This document shows positions 32,440 through 43,263 of a DNA stretch of 64,000 nucleotides, piece by piece. Each line of letters begins with the position of its first letter. Position 1 is the first letter of the stretch. The DNA is from Hydractinia symbiolongicarpus (Eukaryota; Cnidaria; Hydrozoa; Anthoathecata; Hydractiniidae), in NCBI RefSeq assembly GCF_029227915.1, contig NC_079880.1:19966501-20030500 (forward strand), read 5' to 3'. Under the pieces are notes generated by a model that had not been told where the DNA came from, did no database searches, and worked only from the letters and a program-made list of their open reading frames with translations. The translations under genes were made by a program, and so were the position numbers.

Positions 32440-33160
32440 ACCATGATTAGCACTTTGCAAAACTTTGTAGAGTTTGTGGTAAATATCTTGGCAAACGGAA
32501 GTGCAACTATAAGGTGAGCACGACAGGATACACGACTTCAACCAATATCTATTCCTTAATGTGGATAAAGATTCTGCTGAAGTGCACCCTAACAACATTT
32601 GTTCAAAATGTTATGCAAGAATAAGAAACATTCGAGATCGTTCTACAACAACAAAACATGAACAAATACCCTGGATGTCACAACCTATTTTCTTGGCCTG
32701 TTTTACTGATCTGCCAGCACGCATATTGCCTTTTATGCCTTATTAAAAGGTTTGTAGGGAAAACTAAAGAGGAATAGAAGCTAAATGCCCCAACTGTGGC
32801 AGTGAAACATTGGTGGGAACAAATTGCTATTCCAAACATCTTGTGGAAATGATTAATTGACTTTGCGTCACATGTGATAAAAATTGTGGTAACTGTTTTC
32901 ACTAAACTCAAAAGAGAATAATTTACAAAGAGGTGGCAAGCCACCGCAATGATGAACTCAACCTGTTAGGTCTTTGGAAACAAGCTAGAGTACACTATTA
33001 GAGGATCAAAAATCTTGTTCCTCCAAAACAATCCTAACAACCCTTATTGAAAAGACTTAATTTGGACAAATTAATACAAAGGGAGATTGATGATGCTGCT
33101 GTGCAAGATATTCAGCACAAAATCGCAAATTCAAGTGCATTTAAGACGGGTGGATAGGGT
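32440..33160 (+). pseudogene. RAG1-like zinc-finger fragment, decayed
   Basis: Pieces on + read CRVCGKYLGKRKCNY (about 32,465), then DKDSAEVHPNNICSKCYARI (32,561-32,625). CxxC...HP...CxxC is the layout of the zinc-binding region before the core in RAG1-like and related transposon proteins. Further on come CPNCGSE, a CVTCDK pair, a 71-bp block identical to 54,539-54,609 (encoding KEVASHRNDELNLLGLW) and LDKLIQREIDDAAVQDI. Breaks are frequent. The RAG1-like label is tentative; other zinc-finger transposons share this pattern. Confidence 0.35.
32917..32987 (+). repeat. 71-bp block identical to 54,539-54,609
   Basis: From 'aataatttacaaagaggt' to 'ggaaacaagcta' the two sites are identical base for base, while flanks diverge quickly. 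Both read KEVASHRNDELNLLGLW in frame. Confidence 0.9.
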
Positions 33161-33200
33161 ATGCATACGGGAAGGATTACATGCGGATGTTACTAAGTCT

Positions 33201-33232
33201 AAAAAAATAAGTGGTAATCCACTTATTTTTTT
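33201..33232. repeat. Perfect 14-bp-stem palindrome
   Basis: aaaaaaataagtgg, loop taat, ccacttattttttt. It lies between the zinc-finger relic and the repeat module that follows. Possibly a terminator-like or element-end hairpin. Confidence 0.7.
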
Positions 33233-33489
33233 AAAATAAATTAAATGCCTCTAAAAGCACAATTCTTCCTTTTTTCAAGGAATTAATTAAAAAATAATAA
33301 AAAAGGACAAACACATTTGAAAAGATGAACATGACTTTAACCAAGGGGAGGTTGGTTTCGACCCATTTTTCTGAACCTAAGTACCCTGGATGTTTAGCTG
33401 GGTCACCTCGAAGAGGTCCGCGGACGGTCATCAGCAGAAACTAGACATCCCTATCTTCCTAAAGTAAACTTTAACTGCTGTTCTTTCGT

Positions 33490-33725
33490 TTTTAACTCAG
33501 ATAATAAGTGGAGTCGTTACTCTCCAAAGGCAAGATCATGTGTGATCAAACCCCCCTGCTAATATTTTTTTTTTGACTGGGGTAAGAAGTGGAGTCGTCA
33601 CTCTCCAAAGACAAGACCTAGTATGTTCAAACCCCTTGCTAACTTCATTTTTATTTTATTTTGTTTTTATTTTTGACTGGGGTAATAAGTGCAGTCGTCA
33701 CCTCCGAAGACTGAGTGTAGTCATG
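33490..33725. repeat. Three tandem ~85-100-bp modules shared with the retroelement tail
   Basis: Each module has 'actggggtaaNaagtggagtcgtca', 'ctccaaagacaagac' and 'caaacccc(c)ttgcta', starting near 33,498, 33,580 and 33,678. A fourth copy is at about 35,972-36,035 in the same orientation, in the 3' region of the minus-strand retroelement fragment. It probably marks the 3' UTR of the same retroelement family. Confidence 0.65.
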
Positions 33726-33879
33726 CCACCTTGCTGACTAATTCTGGTTAAAATATTCTTACCTCAGCTCTTCTAAAAAGAAACCATGACTCGTGACTGT
33801 TAATAAGGCGGTCATCACAGAAAATTACTGCTCTATCGTTGCAATGTATCCACATGTGAACCTTTTGGTCGAGGACTAT

Positions 33880-34417
33880 GGTTGTGTAGTGACCATTATT
33901 TACGTTGCCGCAATGGTTGTACTTGCGTTACCATTCCAGAAGTACAGCAGGAAAAAGGATACCAAACATTAGAAAAAATCCAACATTTTTCGTTAAGTCA
34001 TACAAAATCAGCTATTCAGTCTGTTGCTACGGCAAACCTTCCAAAGTTATACTCAAAATATAAGAAATTAATAGTTGAAAACACAGAAAAGAGAAATTTC
34101 CTTTAACAGACCCAAACTTATAATCGAGAAAATCACGCATAAAATCAAAAAAGATAGCAATGCAGCGTTTTCGAATTTAAGAATCGCATATGTTTCAAAC
34201 GATCGTAACGTAACAGATGTAAACATTGATTTAAGTTTAGGTTTATGTTTTTTATAACGACATCAACACTGAATCACACAGTCTGAAGTGTTAAAAACGG
34301 CAACAACGGAAAGATTACTTTTTAGAGCTTGTGTAAATTCTTCTCTAGGATGTACACGCTGTTTTTTATAAGAATAGTGTGTTTTAGCTTCGACTTGGAT
34401 ATTCTCAATATTTTCTT
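33880..34417 (+). repeat. Repeat family 'R17', left half of split copy
   Basis: Matches 17,440-17,930. It includes an open frame (33,882-34,106) reading MCSDHYLRCRNGCTCV and ending in LPKLYSKYKKLIVEN, and a second (34,075-34,257). The match stops at the TTCTT where the IS3EU-like element begins and resumes at 41,420. Confidence 0.7.
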
Positions 34418-35639
34418 CACGAAAGCCCATTAATGCCATTGCTCTTGCCTATTCATAATTTTAAAAAAGTGAATAAGCAAATAACTATTTTTATCTTGGC
34501 TAGTCATATTTTCAAAAATGTGAATAGACGGGAATCTTTTTTCGCCTTTTTGGCTATTCATAATTTTGAAAGTGAACTCGTTCGCATAGGTTTTATAAAA
34601 TAACGGTGGAGGAATCCAGACAGAACAAGAAAATAAATATGGCCGCCGCAAACACATTGTCGGGGACAACTGCTACTACTGTGACAAATGAAGAGGTATA
34701 TATCTTAATTCTTCACATTACATATTATGTTCTATAGCTTAATTTCGTGAATGTATCTTTTTTTGTTTGTTAAATTAACTTTTTAAGGTTCTCTGTGGTT
34801 AACAACTGTTGGGCAAAGTAAAAGTAGGTTATGGATTTTGGTACAGCGAGGAGAACTAGCTAATGATGGCTTTATCCTTGTTAGGTAGCTAGAACCTATT
34901 TATCTCGCTGTATTTATCACTAGTTAAGGTGGGTCAATATTTTTTTAGATAGTTTTATTCTTGAAAGACAGAGGTTATGGTACAGATCTTTTGGACAACT
35001 TTGAAAAAAGTCGAGTGAGTTTTGCAGCTCTTGTGATTTCGTTTACAGCGGCTGTTTTTATTTCTTTCTGGTTTTTATTGGTTCTTAAAACTGTTATTGC
35101 ACATTTAGGTTTGTGGTGATAGTATACATTTGCTGAATTCACAAGACTTCGAAGAAATGGGATTTGGACTGGCCGATTTTCGACTGTTAATGCAAAAAAT
35201 TTTATATGAGTTAAAAAAGGATCAGTTAAAGAGTATTGTATCATCAATTCGGCAGAGAAGTAGTAAACGCCGTGTTGAAAGTAAAAGTAAAAGCAGTACC
35301 ATACCCATTGAGTTTAGTTGGCAAAATGTTGAAAAAAAGGATACAAAAACAAATTCACAGCAAGAATTGCTCAGGGAGGTAGCCTAAGAAGAAACAATTT
35401 TACTCATGACACATTGTTATCACAGGTATTAGAGCATTTAAGGTTAGTCTTCTTTCCTAACGGTGAAAGCAAAGAGCATGGAGGCATATCATTGATGAGA
35501 GTTACCTTAATTGGAACCTTGAATGAAAATATTGAGGATCTTTCCATATCGTTGCAGTCATATATTGACAATTTATTTGATTATGAGATAATAAAACAGC
35601 AAGCTATAGTGATTCGACTAGTCTAATAACTCTTATTTT

Positions 35640-37600
35640 AAGTGGTACAGGTAAACCCTCTAAAGATCTCTATACAAAGCAAGATCTCCCTTTTACAAGG
35701 ATGGTCTGTACAACTAAGTTAATTATAAAAGCAACCCTCTGGACAATACAAATATTGCAACAACAAAACAAAAACAAAAAAACAAATATTGACATAAAAC
35801 GTATATATATACAAATAAATAAAAACTATAAAAAGGGGGCAAACAACTACCTATGCGAAGACATAAAAAGAGAAATTTTACACACCCTTGCAGAGCTTCT
35901 TACAAGAATAACTATGAGTACAGCAGGATCGTTAACCCTGTAGACCAAGTGAGCAAACTTGGCCTCCCCACTGGACTGGGGTAAAAAGTGGGGTCGTCGC
36001 ACCCAAAGACAAGACATAGTCGAACCCCCTTGCTATGCTTCTTATGATTACTTTATAAAAGAGTGAAGAGTGAGCAAACTCTAGGTTCACGGTAGACTGC
36101 TTGTGACGGAAACAGCCGGGGTAATACAAAACCGCTAGGGAAAGATAACCCTCCCCTTTTTTCGTCAATGATAATCAGACAATATTTACATTTTCACAAA
36201 AAACAACACATACAAAGAAGAGTTATTTAAATCGAATGGTGCAACTCTAACAACTGCTTTATCGTCACATCTTAACCATGAGCCACAGCTGCGATATTTA
36301 ATGAATGCCAAATAGTGACCTGCTCCTAGGGTGCCCGAATGATTAATAGTGACAGCTAACGAATATTTGTTGTTACATGATATGTCATCCGTTGGCTGAG
36401 AGCGAAGTCTAAAAATGTCGTCATTTGAAGCAAGGCAGGTAACAAATTAGTTATTTTTTAGGGTTTTTCCATCAAGAAACGTAAACCTCTTCAGTTGGAT
36501 AATTAGAATGTCTCTACACTGGGTGAAAACTGTTTCGCATGTACTGTCTTGGTAAGAAGAGCACTGCGGGCAAAGCCACCTGTTATTTCCAAACAATTTT
36601 CGGGCTGCAAAAAACAATTAATTGAACCTGTAACGCTGTTTGAGATAGGGAGTGGCACAATAGGCATACTTTCTTCCCTGCTAGATGGTAAGAAGCATGC
36701 ATTACATGACGTCGTAGTGGTTATAATGTTGGTGATGATATTCTTTGCGATAACCGAAGGGCCTGTTAATTCACCCAAGACATGAAGCAGTATTTCTGGC
36801 ACGTCCTGCTGGGTATTAAGGTTGAATGGGTTCTTCCTAATGCTGGACATCTCACGCTGCAAGGCTCTTAAGAAGGTGGAAGGGTCAACAGCTGTGGAAG
36901 ACTGGGACAGCATGGACATACTCAGCATAACAGACTTCAATAGAGGAGAAACAAGAGAAGGTTCTAAAGCACAATGTAACCAAAATGATGGGATTGCAGT
37001 TAATGCTTGCAGGATGGAATTGGCGTAACAGGTGTTTTCTTTATTTATTAATCCTGCGTGAATTACTTTGCTGTGGGTAGGTGGGTCTGGGCCTGCTTTA
37101 ACAGGTGTATTGGGCTTGGTGACTGTTGGTTGTTTGGCCTTTGGCATTAGAGGAGTGGGTATGGAATAGTTGGTTGAAATAGGGATGTGGCTATGTTCAT
37201 TCCATACCTTTGTATTTCTAGCGACCCAAATACAGAAAGAAGCTTTCATGCACATGTCACCAAGTTAACGAGCAGCTTGAAAAGTTTTTCTGCGATCCAA
37301 TCCCAGTCAGAAACAGATCTAGAGCAGTAGCCTCTGGCACCTACTTCGATGGCAAAAAGATCTATATGCCAACCGTTTTATTTAATTATGTTCACCAGAG
37401 AATTGTATTTGGACATGTTAGTTGAATGCCAAGTTTCCATATTATCCTCGCATGGACAGGTAAGCTCTATCACAATCACATGCTTGCTGTTGTTGGAATA
37501 GATAACGAGATCTGGCCTGAGTGATGTTAAAGCAATATGCCCAGGGAAAACAAATCCGTCCTTTAAGTCAGACAAAATCATCCAATCGCAGGCGAGATGT
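35640..37600 (-). mobile_element. 5'-truncated non-LTR-type retroelement fragment inside transposon 1
   Basis: It separates HECT exons on the other strand. The minus-strand coding part starts abruptly at about 37,594 (ACDWMILSDLKDGFVF) with no upstream reverse transcriptase, as in 5'-truncated LINE copies. Downstream (toward 35,640) a 3'-UTR-like region contains the repeat module also seen at 33.5 kb. No target duplication was resolved. Confidence 0.55.
36186..37594 (-). pseudogene. Nuclease-like domain joined to ubiquitin-specific protease (peptidase C19)
   Basis: Reading on minus: a PD-(D/E)xK-like domain with RPDLVIYSNN then VIVIELTCPCEDNMETW (37,500-37,420), the usual C-terminal companion of some LINE-type reverse transcriptases, followed by DLFAIEVGARGYCSRS. 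After a break the frame MCMKASFCIWVARNTKVW (from 37,255) runs through a proline-rich linker into the USP Cys box GLINKENTCYANSILQAL (about 37,055). A CNAC pair (about 36,680) and, in a shifted frame, a CPQC pair form the USP zinc finger. Then come ILIIQLKRF (about 36,500), and NHSGTLGAGHYLAFIKY with CDDKAVV as the His box (about 36,310-36,250). Stop at 36,186. One frameshift near 36,560 and one stop near 36,450. Catalytic Cys and His are both present in the sequence. Confidence 0.75.
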
Positions 37601-39376
37601 AAAAGACATGAAATTCTACTTGCAAACTAAATTACTTTCACTTGCTTTAATGGAAGTGATTCACAGTGATAGCTCTGGAGATGATTTTGAGATAAATAAC
37701 AAAGTAAGAAGAAAAGAATCAACAAGTTTGGTAGGATATGATGTGGAAAACATTTCTTCTGACGAACAGCAAAAGAATGGAAACAGTGATGCAAAAGAAA
37801 GAAAGCAAATAATAATAGAACAAGATAGAGAACATGCTCTCTTGGTGGCTGAAATTTTTTTTAAAAAAATCAAAAAGCCTGAGCTTTGAAATCTTTAGAA
37901 AGAAGACAACTTGTTATAGACCAAGAAGAAAAATTTGCTCAATCTTTGGCTAAAGATAAGGAAAAAGAAAAGCTAAAGAGTGACAAATAGAATGACGTAG
38001 CTTTAGGCCAAATGAATAAACTGAGGCTAGATGGTCTGGCAGCAGAGGAGCCAACCTTGCAGGAAGATTGCATACTTTTGACTGTTAACCATATTGAAAG
38101 AGGAAGAGTACAAAGATTTTTCTATCTTGTTCAAAATTTCAGCAGGTGTACATGGATTGGCTCAATAACCGAAAGTAGCCGAAATTTTGCCTTATCTTTC
38201 AGTCCTACAACATATATTAAACCAGAAGAACTTGTAACTGCTGCTGACAACAAAGTGGTTAGCATGACATGGGAAATTCATGCAGTTTTTAGATTAGATG
38301 ACGACAGAGTTGCACACAGTAGCAAAATTTGTTGTCCAGTGTGTGGAAAAGAACAAAACTTAAAGGAAATTGAGGCACACATAGCTGTCTATGCAGATAA
38401 TACTTATATTGATCTAATTGATGAAAACATAATAAAAACTAGAATGGACGAGGCTGAAAATGAAGAAAAAACTTTATACGAAGAACATATTGTCCTGCAA
38501 CATCCAATGTGTTGATAGATCCTGGTGCGATTGAAATAAGATTGAAAGAGGCTTTAGTCAACCTAAATGTAAACACAAATGGAATTTCTTTAAAAGTACG
38601 ACGTAATCATATGTTTGCTGATTTTTGTAAAAGATTTAGCCGTCCATGGATTAGAGAACATTTAGGTTGAATGATTGTTGTTACTTTCTATGGTGAGTCA
38701 GGTGTAGATCAGGGAGGTTTAAGAAGAGAATTTTTTTCTGGTAAGTCTTGGTTTCATAGTTCATAATTTGAGTTTTAGAAATTATTTAGATAAACTGATT
38801 AAAATATTTTAGATGCCATGGAAAAAGGAAAGCAACAACTGTTTGTAGAGAGTGATGATGGTTACATTCCTCGTATCAACTGTTACGGAGATATAGACAA
38901 TGAAACATTTAAATTGTATGGCGAATTAATGGCATCTTTAATTGCGATGACTGGTCCTGCTCCAAACTACTTCGCAAAATGGGTTTACAAATATTTTATA
39001 CATAAAACTAAAAAGAAGATGAAAAAGAAATGGATAATTTTTTATTTAATTTTTTTATGACAAGAGTTTACATTAGCTATGTCATAGCTATGTCATAGCT
39101 ATGTCTGTAATGTATTCATTTTAACAGTTTACTTGTAGTCGGAGAAAATAACTGATGAAAAGGCGTTACAAGCAATGCTTTCTTCTGATGATGGAATGGA
39201 TGTATTATGTCAAATCGGCTATAAGGCAATACCTCAAAGAGCAAAAATGCAAGATAGAGATACAATATTAATTATTAGAAGTTATGTTTCTCTTTATACT
39301 TCAACGCTGGTGGCATAAATCTCTATGGAAAAAACCTGTTGAACTAAAAAAGATTCTATAGAAATATATTTGTGTG

Positions 39377-41030
39377 CTATATATTATCAATGGCTTCTAT
39401 AAGTTTTACAAAAAGTTTTTTAGCTTCCTCGGCGTTATTCGGAAATGTTAGGCGTTTGTTAATCATCAATTGAAGTGCAACTTTATTACACTCTTCTGTA
39501 TTACACCCTAGAGGATTCTTTTCAGTCGTATATGGCTTCGCTAGTGTAAGATATGCTTGGTTGATATTGATTTTATAATCGGAAGTACCTACAAGGAAAT
39601 TTAAAATTTGCTTTATAAAAAGTTTTTAAATACACGATTTCGAGAGAAATTGATTGTCATTACCGTAGGTTCCAGGAACTGCATATATTATATCGGGTCG
39701 TTCACTAGGGCTTTCGTAATTCGGGTAGTGACGTATCCGGTGAGTGTTGTGCACTTCTCCCATATCGTCAAACTCTTTTTAAATTAATCCATGGAAACAA
39801 AATTTTAAGCATTCCCTTAAAAACACGTTATACCATTTAAAATACTTTTTTTAAAAAGAACTTTTTTTAATGCCTTCAAAACAACATACTTTTGAATTAT
39901 GTCGCTGTTGTCCAAAGTCCCATCTATCTCCATGTTGTAAATATAAGTTAAGATTTTTTGTCATTTCCGTCTTTATTCCTTTAATAAGCATCGGAATGTG
40001 AGTAGTTCGACGGACCTTGAAATAATTTATCCACCAGATTGTGTTTTGGCGCTTTAACTGGGACCAGAATGCTTCGATTCTCTAGAACGATATCTAGTCA
40101 AGCTTAATCAATAGTCCTCTTACCTGATTAGTGGTCGACTTTCCAAATCAGAAACTGCTTTCATTTTGACGGAAGAATACTTGAATTGCTGCAATATTTA
40201 AATTTTAAATTCCGTGATCTGATCTAATTAACCTCGATTTTCATAAAACAAACACAAAAAACATCAACAAAAAGATTGGGATCGGAAAGCCGTTCATAAT
40301 TAATACCTCTAATCTCTTTCATATAATTCATGAAAGAGTGGGCGACAGCTTTTGGGCAATTGTTCGTAGACAAGGTCTCTAGCCATAACAATTTTTGCGA
40401 ATACCTGATATAAAAGGACAGAAATAAATCGATAACTTCCAAGCTTTTTGACGTTCCATTTTTCTCTAATTTTATTTACCCGTCTATGCAGCCATGAATG
40501 AATGCAATACCCGTACGGCTTAACTTGTCGTAAATGAATTGATTTCCAGTATTCTCCACATACAAAAAATGGGAAATTTGGAGACGAATTCGAATTTTTA
40601 CCTTGCAAACGTACTTTCTTCTTTGTAAATGCCTAGCTCTTCTCAAAGCGACACCACACGGATCCATCAATTGCCTTATCTCCCCCCTTGGTAATGAAAA
40701 TATAATAATCAGTTTATCAGTATTAGTACGTGTGTTGTAGCATACTATGCATTTGAAATATGTGAAGATTTTACCTGCTAGTTTGGATATTATACACTGC
40801 TTTCAACTTCTGATGGAGACTTCTGTAACCCAAAGCTGACCTACTTCCACCGATTTCAAAATGTGCAAAAGTACATTAAAAATAAAATATCTTGATAACA
40901 TTATATAACAATTGATGTGGACAAGTGTTTTTCCGCCTAAATAATACGAGAATTGCAAGATCTCTTTTTAGTTGGCGCAAGCTAAGAGAAATAATTGAAA
41001 TTAATGAACTACATAGGGTATAAACTGGAA
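39377..41030 (-). pseudogene. IS3EU-like integrase/transposase of transposon 1, broken
   Basis: Pieces in order on minus: LSLRQLKRDLAILVLFRRK (about 40,980), EIGGSRSALGYRSLHQKL (about 40,840), MDPCGVALRRARHLQRRKY (40,670), a core with VKPYGYCIHSW and IHGCIDG (about 40,500), WLETLSTNNCPKAVAHSF (about 40,370), RIEAFWSQLKRQNTIWW (about 40,060; expected catalytic Glu), EVHNTHRIRHYPNYESP (about 39,750) and a C-terminal block ending EEAKKLFVKLIEAIDNI at 39,377. The order is that of the animal integrase-core transposases I assign to IS3EU. The first Asp block is degenerate (FFVCGEYWK in place of WHLDGYDK). Introns and breaks are mixed; not functional. Confidence 0.65.
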
Positions 41031-41419
41031 TGGGGTAGAAATTTAAAAGAAAAGTAATGCACCTAATTTTTATGTTGTGAACTCCATAAACACAGATTTT
41101 ATTTCTTTGTAGCTGTAAACTTTGTTGAACAGTTTCTCCACTATCACTCTTTGTACAAAATAAAGAAATAAGGGGTAATTCAGCGACATACTACGTAAAA
41201 TAAGTACCTAAATCAAATTTCTTGATCATTTTGAACTCTCGTTGGGACCAGATAGCGCATGCGTACTGTTATTTTTGTTATAAATTGTGAATAGACGACG
41301 AATTCTTACTTATCCATTTTATTGAAATTTTGAATAGGCAACTAAATTTTGTTTCATGTCTATCCACTTTTTTGAAATTACGAATAGGCAAGAGCAATGG
41401 CACTAATGGACTTCCGTAG

Positions 41420-42410
41420 TTCTTAAAATGACTATGGCCTGAAAATATTTGCTTTAATAAAATAAAGCATGCTATAAGTTACTATAGCTAGCTATGGCAA
41501 TTCTACTACATGTAACGGCCTATTGCTCTGAAACAAAAAGGTACAGTTCATTAGATATACAAAAAAAGTAATCTTCTAATCAATTTTGTGCGTCATACAA
41601 ATGTTCATATTTAAAACAAACTATCAAGCTTAGACGTATTGTTAGGATGTTCTAAACTTCTGACCCATTTTTCAGAGTATATTCTTACAACATAAGTGCT
41701 TAAAGAAAATATTTTCCGGCTCAAGACACACTAACAAACTTATTATTTAAGGAAAAATTTAGCTCTTACGGCTAAAAAATCGTTACACACCCAAATTCAA
41801 TTCTCTGTCAAATAATTTAGACAACACACCTGCTTTTCTTTCGCCTTCTCAGAAGGTCGCAAGCTAGCAAGGCTGAATAAAAGTTCAATCAGTTTTTTAC
41901 TTCGATTACTAAATTTCGCTTCATCCCAAAAAGAACGAAATGAAAATGTATAGCTACAATTGTCTGATGCATTTCCAATCAATTTTTTTTGCGATGGTTA
42001 TATGATCGTACGTTTTTCTTTGTTTTAAGAAATATTTCTGACAACAACATTATTAACTTCGTTCGACAACAACAGTTGGCATGCTTTGTTTGAAGTAACT
42101 TTTTTGAGGATTACCTTGAAAAACAGACAACCTTCTTCGCTTCGGTCTTCTTTTTTCGGTTTATAAACAACTTGTTTCCATGAGATACGGTATACCGGGG
42201 GTAAAGTTAAATTATTGCAACCGTAACGACCGAGAACGGCGCTGTAGCATAAATGACAAATGGTCCCCCTGTTTTCTCATTTAGCGGCTTACTTATTTTT
42301 TTAGTAAATTTTAGCGTATGGCCACGTCATAAAAAAGTGACCCGTGAGTTGCGTGTCGTGGACTCACAATTTTACTCACGCAAGAGAATTAATATATAAG
42401 ATAATAATGT
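41420..42410 (+). repeat. Repeat family 'R17', right half of split copy
   Basis: Starts with the second TTCTT and matches 17,965-18,620 through 'caagagaattaatata'. It contains 'taaaataaagcatgctat', 'ttttgtgcgtcat' and 'cgagaacggcgctgta'. No gene. The minus frame at 41,797-41,982 is not accepted. Confidence 0.75.
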
Positions 42411-42921
42411 TTGATCTTTAGCTCTTGGGGTCATGGTTAGTGATGTTCCCTCACTATTTCCTTTTTTAAGTAAATCTCACCCTAATATTCTTGTTATTCT
42501 TATAAAACATTTATATGTTAAGTTATGTTGTGTATTGATATTTATCTATGAAAATAATTATTTTCAGCCATTAGTTTACTCAAAAGAAATTAGAGAAAAT
42601 GTTGGTCGTCGTCACTTGAGAAGAAGAACAAAATTCCTTTATGACCAAATCTTCATGACAGGTTGAATCTAAGGACCAGAAAGGACTATAATCCAACCTG
42701 CTCCTTGGTGTCATGTTGATAATTTGCCAACACACTTTTAGGAACACATGGACAAACTGGCTGAGTAGTTCTTAAAAAAACACATTAAAAACATCCTGAC
42801 TGCGCCAACATTTAAAACAATACCGTTGTTTTCAGTGCTTTTGAGGCCAAAGATTCTTCAACTAACCTGAAAGTTGCATTATCAAAATTCAAGTCACAAA
42901 TTATTATTCTTTAGATAGCTA
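42411..42921. other. Spacer with unrecognised open frame
   Basis: 42,433-42,666 (+) is open, with a hydrophobic start and ENVGRRHLRRRTKFLYD. Beyond the stop, coding-like text continues (PAPWCHVDNLPTHF). Not identified. Confidence 0.3.
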
Positions 42922-43263
42922 CATGGGTATGGGGTTAGATAGCGGACAAATTCGATATGTCAAATTGATAAGTCAATTTGTCCAATTGACATTCGATTCA
43001 TCAAATTAAAATGTCTATTCCCATATAATCAGTCGTCAAATTGGAAGTTGAGATAACAAATCTAGACTGCTTTTGAGACATTTCGAAGAATTATAAAGTC
43101 GTCAACTTAAACTATCAATAGAATTCTTTGACTCTCAAAGTCACGTGAAACTTTCAGCCAAGGTCAGTCTTGATAATCTGACTTTACAGCCTACTACGTA
43201 TTCTGGTCTGTGGTTTGTACGTGCTCTCCTAAACCTCCACCTTTGTGTTTAAAGTTAGTAAAA

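Larger units (their letters stand above)
34639..39318 (+). pseudogene. HECT-type ubiquitin ligase-like gene of transposon 1, interrupted
   Basis: Exon 1: ATG 34,639, MAAANTLSGTTATT, donor GTATAT. Next exons (about 34,950 and 35,110-35,380) encode a SAM-like domain: LKDRGYGTDLLDNFEKSR, then LNSQDFEEMGFGLADFRL. An exon at about 35,415 has LRLVFFPNGESKEHGG. After the retroelement insert, 37,590-37,980 holds two ubiquitin-interacting-motif-like helices (EQDREHALLVAEIF; DQEEKFAQSLAKD). 38,012-38,510 has a UBX-like fold (RVQRFFYLVQ, WIGSITES) and a CPVCGK finger. 38,530-38,745 gives the HECT N-lobe start TFYGESGVDQGGLRREFF, then a donor; 38,813-39,000 has YGELMASLIAMTGPAPNYF; the last piece (39,130-39,318) ends TLVA and stop. 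The C-lobe with the catalytic Cys is absent. A stop precedes the HECT start (HLG then TGA). Confidence 0.65.
34418..41419. mobile_element. IS3EU-like DNA transposon 1 carrying a HECT gene (7.0 kb)
   Basis: Terminal inverted repeats of about 140 bp: left contains 'ccattaatgccattgctc' and 'ttgcctattc'; the right end is the reverse of the same with one change ('ggcaagagcaatggcac'). TTCTT flanks both sides (34,413-34,417 and 41,420-41,424), and the uninterrupted repeat at 17.4 kb shows a single gttctt there. On + lies a multi-exon HECT-type gene; on - near the right end lies an integrase-like transposase. A 5'-truncated retroelement (about 35,640-37,600) is inserted between HECT exons. Both genes are broken, so the element is dead. 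Confidence 0.75.

Noticed and set aside
33230-33431. Possible hammerhead-type ribozyme on minus (ctgatga then gtcgaaac)
   Set aside because: The two core words are present but stems I and II cannot be paired in the required geometry.
34975-35247. 90-codon minus frame
   Set aside because: Opposite the SAM-like exons of the HECT gene, no motif.
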